Assembly (NCBI GenBank): GCA_017459225.1
Contig: JAFUDL010000306.1
Coordinates: 1-8,599, forward strand
From: Kiritimatiellia bacterium
GTDB lineage: Bacteria > Verrucomicrobiota > Kiritimatiellia > RFP12 > UBA1067
Reading direction: 5' to 3'
DNA length: 8,599 nucleotides
Shown: in pieces, positions 5,067 through 8,599 of the stretch
Position numbering within the stretch: position 1 is the stretch's first letter
Layout of the letters: each line of letters starts with the position of its first letter
Program-made: the position numbers and the translations under genes
The notes under the pieces: model-generated
Databases searched by the model: none
Told to the model about the DNA's origin: nothing
The model's input: the letters and a program-made list of their open reading frames with translations, nothing else

Positions 5067-7484
5067 TTAGCGCGTGCGAATCTCTACGATGCCGGCCGAT
5101 CTTTTCGGACGGCACTTGAGACGAATGCGAAATTCCGTCGCGGTGGCAGGCGTCGCAAAAAGCGCCTGCGAGAATCCGTTCAGCACCGTCATGTAGTCGG
5201 CGTCGATCTTGTCGCGCCACGGTGACGCTGCGTCGTCACGGAACTGCACCGCCCATGTCTCGGGCAACGCGCAGCCGGCCCGGCGCGTGGCATAGTCGTC
5301 GAACCAGTACACCTCGACGCAGCGCATCGTCCGGGGTTTGTCGAACTTGACATGCACCCACTCCTCCGTCCCGAGGTGGTTCCAGAACGTGAGACGAGGA
5401 GGCTCAAGGTCGTCGGACGACTTGGGAAGGATGCCGTCCCACACTGCGCGCACGGTGTCGGTGGCGTTGCAGTACGACGCCTGGACGCGCGCGTCGCGCA
5501 CCTTCTCCATTACCGACTCCTCGCTTTCGGCAAACCACGTCTGCATCTCGCCCGCGCCACGATGGCACCACGCGAAGTACGGCACAAGCGTCAGCCCACC
5601 GCCCACGAGCGACACCATCCGCGTCGAGGCGATTTCGATCTCGCCCTCGGTTAAGACCGTGCTCAGCGGCAGGCAGGCATTGAACGCCTTGCCGCCGTTG
5701 TCGATTCCCTCGGCGCAGAAAACTATCGGCCCCCGCTCCACCGCGTAGCGCCCACGATCCGCCGCGACCTTGTCGTTCGCCTTGATGCGCCTCGCCGGCA
5801 TGTTCATTGAAATCTCCACCACGTCGCCCGTCTTCCATTCGCGGCTGATCACGCAGTAGCCCTTCACTGGCACCACCTTCACCGCCGCGCCGTTCACCGT
5901 CACGCGGAAGTCATCAAGCGTGCCCGGCACGACCTGTTCGTATAGATCGCTCGGCACCGGCCTTCCAACGCACCATCCCGGCACGCGGATGTGGAGCGTG
6001 AAGCGCTGGTAGGGCGGTCGCCCCGCGACCGCCGCGGCGGGCAGAGGGCTGCCCGCCCTACCTGGCGGCACCTCAATCCTCACGCCGCCCTTCCACGGGT
6101 ACGTCGTCTTCTGCACGAGCTTCACCTCGCCACCGGCGAGCCGCAGCTTCGCCTCGCTTTCCACAAACAGGTTCACGTACGCCGAATCGCCCTTCGCCGC
6201 ATACGCGAAGCGTCCGATCTGCGGAATGAAGCGCACCACGTTCACGGGGCAGCAGCTGCACCCGAACCACTTCGAGCGCTTGTATCCGCCCTTCGACGCC
6301 AGCGGATTTGGATAGAAGAACTCGTCGCCGCCGATGGAGACGCCGCTGATGAGTCCGTTGTAGAGCGTTCGCTCCAGCACGTCGACGTACTTCGCGTCGC
6401 CGTGCAGGAGGAACATGCGCTCGTTCCAGAGCGCGTTGCCGATAGCCGCGCACGTCTCGAGGTACGCCTTGTGGTTCGGAAGGTCGTAGTCCTCGCCGAA
6501 CGCCTCTCCGGCTGCGTCCCCCAGGCTCCTGTCCTTGTAGCGCACGATGTAGTGGGCCCCGATGCCGCCGTTGAGGTGGAGCTTTCTGGAGACGACGTTG
6601 CTCCAGAGCGCGTCCAGGGCGGGCGCGTAGGAGGCGTCGCCGGCGAGCGCCATGACGTCCGCCATGGAGGAGTAGAGGTAGCCGGCGCGCACGGCGTGCC
6701 CGAGCGCCTCCCTCTGCTGGCGCACTGGCAGGTGGTCCTGGAGACGCGCCCCCCATGTGGGGCGCAGGTCCCTGCGCCCGCGCATATCGATGAAGTGCTG
6801 CGCGAGCTTGAGGTACTTCGCATCTCCAGTCGCCTGGTAGAGACGGCAGAGGCCGATCTCGATTTCCTCGTGTCCCGAAGTTTCGCGGCTCTGTCCCTCG
6901 CCGAGGCCGAACGTCTTCGCAACGAGGTCGGCGTTCCTGGTCGCCACGTCGAGAAGCGTGCGCTTGCCCGTCACCTCGTAGTGCGCCACGGCGGCCTCGT
7001 AGAGATGGCCCACGTTGTACAGCTCGCATGCGTCGCGGTTTCTGCTGAACGGCTTCGGGCCCATCATCGGCGCCTTGTACCCAAGCGTGCGGGCGGTGTA
7101 GAGATATCCGTCCTGCTCCTGCGCGCCGGCGATCTGGGCGATGAGGTTGTCGAGGTAGCGGTCGAGCTCGGGATCGGGATGCTGCGCGAGCGTGTAGGCC
7201 GCGCCTTCGATGACCTTGAAGACGTCGGAGTCGTCCCAGGGCACGCCCTTGAAGCCGCCCTTCTCGCGCCGCGCGGCCCGTTCGAAGTTCGCTATGCGCC
7301 CCGTCTCCTCGCACTTGCGGAAGTCGGTCTTGACAGTCACGAGCCTGTTCGTCTCGATGCGCGCGAGCCAGAACCCGCCCGTCACCTTCACGTCGTTCAG
7401 CCCGGCAGGCGCGTACGGATACCCTCCCGCGAACGCAATGCTGGAAATCACCGACAAAACCAAAGCTTGAACTACAACTCTCAT
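5067..7484 (-). CDS. Secreted GH127 beta-L-arabinofuranosidase-type glycoside hydrolase
   Basis: This complete 805-residue protein begins at an ATG with GGGGAGA 6 nt upstream. Residues 1-19 are a Sec signal peptide (core VVVQALVLSVISSI, cleavage after AFA19). An (alpha/alpha)6-barrel follows (about 30-435), then beta-sandwich regions and a C-terminal discoidin/F5-8-like domain (about 690-805; HLGTEEWVHVKFDKP, EVYWFDD, LPETWAVQF), common in GH127 proteins. Compared with Bifidobacterium HypBA1, the active site is intact: Glu327 (acid/base, E322), Glu343 and Cys345 (E338, C340) in YLETC, and Cys411-Cys412 (C417, C418) in FGCSCCP. Glu327-Glu343-Cys345 spacing is identical. Family members hydrolyse beta-L-arabinofuranosides with a zinc-bound cysteine nucleophile; some GH127 enzymes act on other pectic sugars. 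Two palindromic stretches lie in frame: residues 236-247 and 475-492. The gene follows the GH43-like gene by 32 bp and precedes the lipoprotein gene by 49 bp. Confidence 0.95.
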   Translation of the reverse strand: MRVVVQALVLSVISSIAFAGGYPYAPAGLNDVKVTGGFWLARIETNRLVTVKTDFRKCEETGRIANFERAARREKGGFKGVPWDDSDVFKVIEGAAYTLAQHPDPELDRYLDNLIAQIAGAQEQDGYLYTARTLGYKAPMMGPKPFSRNRDACELYNVGHLYEAAVAHYEVTGKRTLLDVATRNADLVAKTFGLGEGQSRETSGHEEIEIGLCRLYQATGDAKYLKLAQHFIDMRGRRDLRPTWGARLQDHLPVRQQREALGHAVRAGYLYSSMADVMALAGDASYAPALDALWSNVVSRKLHLNGGIGAHYIVRYKDRSLGDAAGEAFGEDYDLPNHKAYLETCAAIGNALWNERMFLLHGDAKYVDVLERTLYNGLISGVSIGGDEFFYPNPLASKGGYKRSKWFGCSCCPVNVVRFIPQIGRFAYAAKGDSAYVNLFVESEAKLRLAGGEVKLVQKTTYPWKGGVRIEVPPGRAGSPLPAAAVAGRPPYQRFTLHIRVPGWCVGRPVPSDLYEQVVPGTLDDFRVTVNGAAVKVVPVKGYCVISREWKTGDVVEISMNMPARRIKANDKVAADRGRYAVERGPIVFCAEGIDNGGKAFNACLPLSTVLTEGEIEIASTRMVSLVGGGLTLVPYFAWCHRGAGEMQTWFAESEESVMEKVRDARVQASYCNATDTVRAVWDGILPKSSDDLEPPRLTFWNHLGTEEWVHVKFDKPRTMRCVEVYWFDDYATRRAGCALPETWAVQFRDDAASPWRDKIDADYMTVLNGFSQALFATPATATEFRIRLKCRPKRSAGIVEIRTR
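6008..6062 (-). repeat. In-frame 55-bp double-hairpin palindromic element inside the GH127 gene
   Basis: The ends are a perfect 10-bp inverted repeat, GGTAGGGCGG (6008-6017) and CCGCCCTACC (6053-6062). Inside are two adjacent hairpins: stem 6013-6021/6025-6033 (GGCGGTCGC with GCGACCGCC, 3-nt loop) and stem 6036-6044/6049-6057 (GGCGGGCAG with CTGCCCGCC, 4-nt loop). It encodes residues 475-492, GRAGSPLPAAAVAGRPPY, between the strands VRIEV and RFTLHIRVPGW, where GH127 proteins normally have only a short turn. The structure resembles REP/BIME elements and the coding palindromic elements (RPE) of Rickettsia. That it is a dispersed repeat is inferred, since only one copy of this form lies in the window. 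Confidence 0.7.
6746..6779 (-). repeat. Second in-frame palindromic stretch inside the GH127 gene
   Basis: GGGCGCAGG (6760-6768) and CCTGCGCCC (6771-6779) form a perfect 9-bp palindrome with a 2-nt centre. GCGCCCC (6746-6752) can alternatively pair with GGGGCGC (6759-6765) around a 6-nt loop, so the two hairpins compete for the shared middle arm. The stretch encodes residues 236-247 (GRRDLRPTWGAR), just before the conserved QDHLPVRQQ segment, at a loop that varies in length across GH127. It could be a second class of inserted element or chance in GC-rich DNA. Confidence 0.4.
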
Positions 7485-7490
7485 TGGACT

Positions 7491-7497
7491 TCTCCCC
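7491..7497 (-). promoter_or_regulatory. Shine-Dalgarno for the GH127 gene
   Basis: GGGGAGA on the minus strand lies 6 nt before the ATG at 7484, inside the 32-bp gap after the GH43-like stop. The gap holds no hairpin or T-run that would end transcription, which supports co-transcription. Confidence 0.6.
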
Positions 7498-7516
7498 GTG
7501 CAGATGCTTTTTTAAA

Positions 7517-8599
7517 CTACCTTGATATCGCAGCGCATGAAGTCAGTTCCGCCGCCACCTTGATCACCGGGAACGATGCCATCGCGTAGCTGCGGCCGAT
7601 GATCTTCTCAACGGGCCAGTATTCGCTCGTCGCAACTGCCCCTTCCGCGTCGTACTTCGTGTGGAAGTTGATAGCGATGTAGGCGAACGCGGGCAGCTTC
7701 GGCACGTTCTTCGGCACCGGCATGGCGCCGGCGGGGAAAGTTTCGGCGGCTGCGAGAAGTCCGCGATAAACCGCTTCATTGATCCGTATGACGCATCCGT
7801 GCCGGATGAGGCCTTCGTATTTCAGCGGCACTTCGCGCCATGGACCAGGCTGGTCGAGCGAGGCAGCCTTGTACATACGGTAGCCCCTGGGGTATTCCTC
7901 GGCGTATAGATGCCATGACTGTCCATCAGGCGACGGAACGAGTGACGGCGCCTCGCGCCAATGCGGGGTGAGCGGAACGCCCGGCGGCGACCACGGACCG
8001 GTCAGGGACTTAGATTTCGCGAGGCGGATCGACTTGTAGGTGCCGGGGGCGCTTTTCTCCCAGCGTTCGTCCTTCACGATGGCGTAGTACGCGCCTTGGT
8101 GGAAATGCACCGACGTGTCTATCTGCGCCATTTTCGCGTCCTCGCCTTTGTAATCGAAGAGCGGTGCGGCCTTGGTGAACGTCTTGAAGTCGCGGGTGAG
8201 CACGTAGAATGTCCGCATGCTCTCCCACTTCTCCGTGTTGTTCTTTGTGGATGCGCGTTCCGCGTGCCACGTCAGCATGAACTGTCGGCTGGGGCGGTCG
8301 AAGAATATCTTTACGGCTCCGTACCAATATGTGTCGTTCACAAAACCTTCCGGCAGGGCCAGATGGGACTTGTCGATGACCACATGGCTCCACCGAACCA
8401 GGTCGCGCGAACGCCACACCACGACGTCATGCGGGGCCTTCCCGGACGTGGTGCCGATCAGGTAGAACTCGCCGTGGTCATCCTCGGTGATGTACGGATG
8501 TCCCAGATAGGCCGGGGCAAGCGGTATCTCCCTGCCGCCGTTGATCTGGGTCCACGTTATGCCATCGCGCGACACGTCGAAATACAGATGCCCGTATTC
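7517..8599 (-). CDS. GH43-like five-bladed beta-propeller glycoside hydrolase (5' end beyond window)
   Basis: The frame is open to the right window edge; a GTG at 8575 is internal, because eight more in-frame codons precede it (EYGHLYFD). The visible 360 residues end at a TAG. The start EYGHLYFDVSRDGITWTQIN followed by GHPYITEDDHGEFYLIGTT matches the first blades of GH43 arabinosidase/xylosidase-type proteins (pattern SRDG-W-LNGG then RDP-FYLIGT). In edge-based numbering, Asp161 in AQIDTSVHFHQGAYYAI fits the pKa-modulating Asp and Glu216 in WREAPSLV fits the general acid. The site of the catalytic base, usually RDP, reads GHP (His34), so the base is missing or displaced. Family members release arabinofuranose or xylose from plant glycans. 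The C-terminal 80 residues are unassigned, and any signal peptide lies outside the window. First visible gene of the likely operon, 32 bp before GH127. Confidence 0.8.
   Translation of the reverse strand, partial: EYGHLYFDVSRDGITWTQINGGREIPLAPAYLGHPYITEDDHGEFYLIGTTSGKAPHDVVVWRSRDLVRWSHVVIDKSHLALPEGFVNDTYWYGAVKIFFDRPSRQFMLTWHAERASTKNNTEKWESMRTFYVLTRDFKTFTKAAPLFDYKGEDAKMAQIDTSVHFHQGAYYAIVKDERWEKSAPGTYKSIRLAKSKSLTGPWSPPGVPLTPHWREAPSLVPSPDGQSWHLYAEEYPRGYRMYKAASLDQPGPWREVPLKYEGLIRHGCVIRINEAVYRGLLAAAETFPAGAMPVPKNVPKLPAFAYIAINFHTKYDAEGAVATSEYWPVEKIIGRSYAMASFPVIKVAAELTSCAAISR

Noticed and set aside
6073..7314. Minus-strand open frame of 413 codons in another frame of the GH127 gene
   Set aside because: It overlaps the GH127 reading frame fully; Arg-rich low-complexity translation typical of shadow frames.
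5991..7589. Plus-strand open frame of 532 codons antisense to the GH127 gene
   Set aside because: It is a mirror of a well-supported gene in GC-rich DNA. The translation is Arg/Val/Ala/His-rich without domain motifs or a signal, and GH127 on the other strand has intact catalytic residues.

Overview
The window is a GC-rich stretch of bacterial carbohydrate-utilisation DNA. All supported genes lie on the minus strand, so transcription runs from high to low coordinates. I see no tRNA, rRNA, CRISPR array, transposase or SusC/SusD-type transporter. High GC, several large secreted glycoside hydrolases in a row, and a LamG-type tail fragment ending in a 'YDRTTGEFKTNAGSGAF' signature suggest a polysaccharide degrader of the Planctomycetota/Verrucomicrobiota/Kiritimatiellota/Lentisphaerota type, probably from a gut or sediment. 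This assignment is an inference, because the window holds no marker gene.

Layout in transcription order: (1) 8599-7517, a GH43-like five-bladed beta-propeller hydrolase cut at its 5' end by the window edge; (2) 7484-5067, a complete secreted GH127 beta-L-arabinofuranosidase-type enzyme with all five expected active-site and zinc residues; (3) 5017-1385, a 1210-residue multidomain lipoprotein whose central TIM-barrel-like region resembles the GH101/GH129/GH36 group; (4) 1309-1073, a 78-residue ORF equal to the C-terminal half of a LamG/concanavalin-like domain; (5) 1035-1, a secreted protein with an N-terminal beta-rich region and a thioredoxin-fold domain lacking CxxC, open to the left window edge. 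Genes 1 to 3 are separated by only 32 and 49 bp and each internal start has a good Shine-Dalgarno, so they very probably form one operon. Genes 4 and 5 follow after 75 and 37 bp and may or may not belong to it.

Functionally, GH43-like plus GH127 points to removal of arabinofuranosyl (or related) side chains from a plant-type glycan such as arabinan, arabinogalactan, pectin or hydroxyproline-rich glycoprotein. The lipoprotein would supply a membrane-anchored glycosidase of unknown specificity.

The most unusual feature is inside the GH127 gene. A 55-bp palindromic module (two 9-bp-stem hairpins side by side, enclosed by a perfect 10-bp inverted repeat) sits in frame at 6008-6062 and encodes an extra Pro/Ala/Gly loop. 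A second hairpin-rich stretch in the same gene (6746-6779) also encodes a loop. These look like REP/RPE-type palindromic elements tolerated within a protein-coding gene.

The leftmost 110 bp drop to about 40% GC and carry a hairpin with T-runs on both strands, although the reading frame of gene 5 stays open through it.
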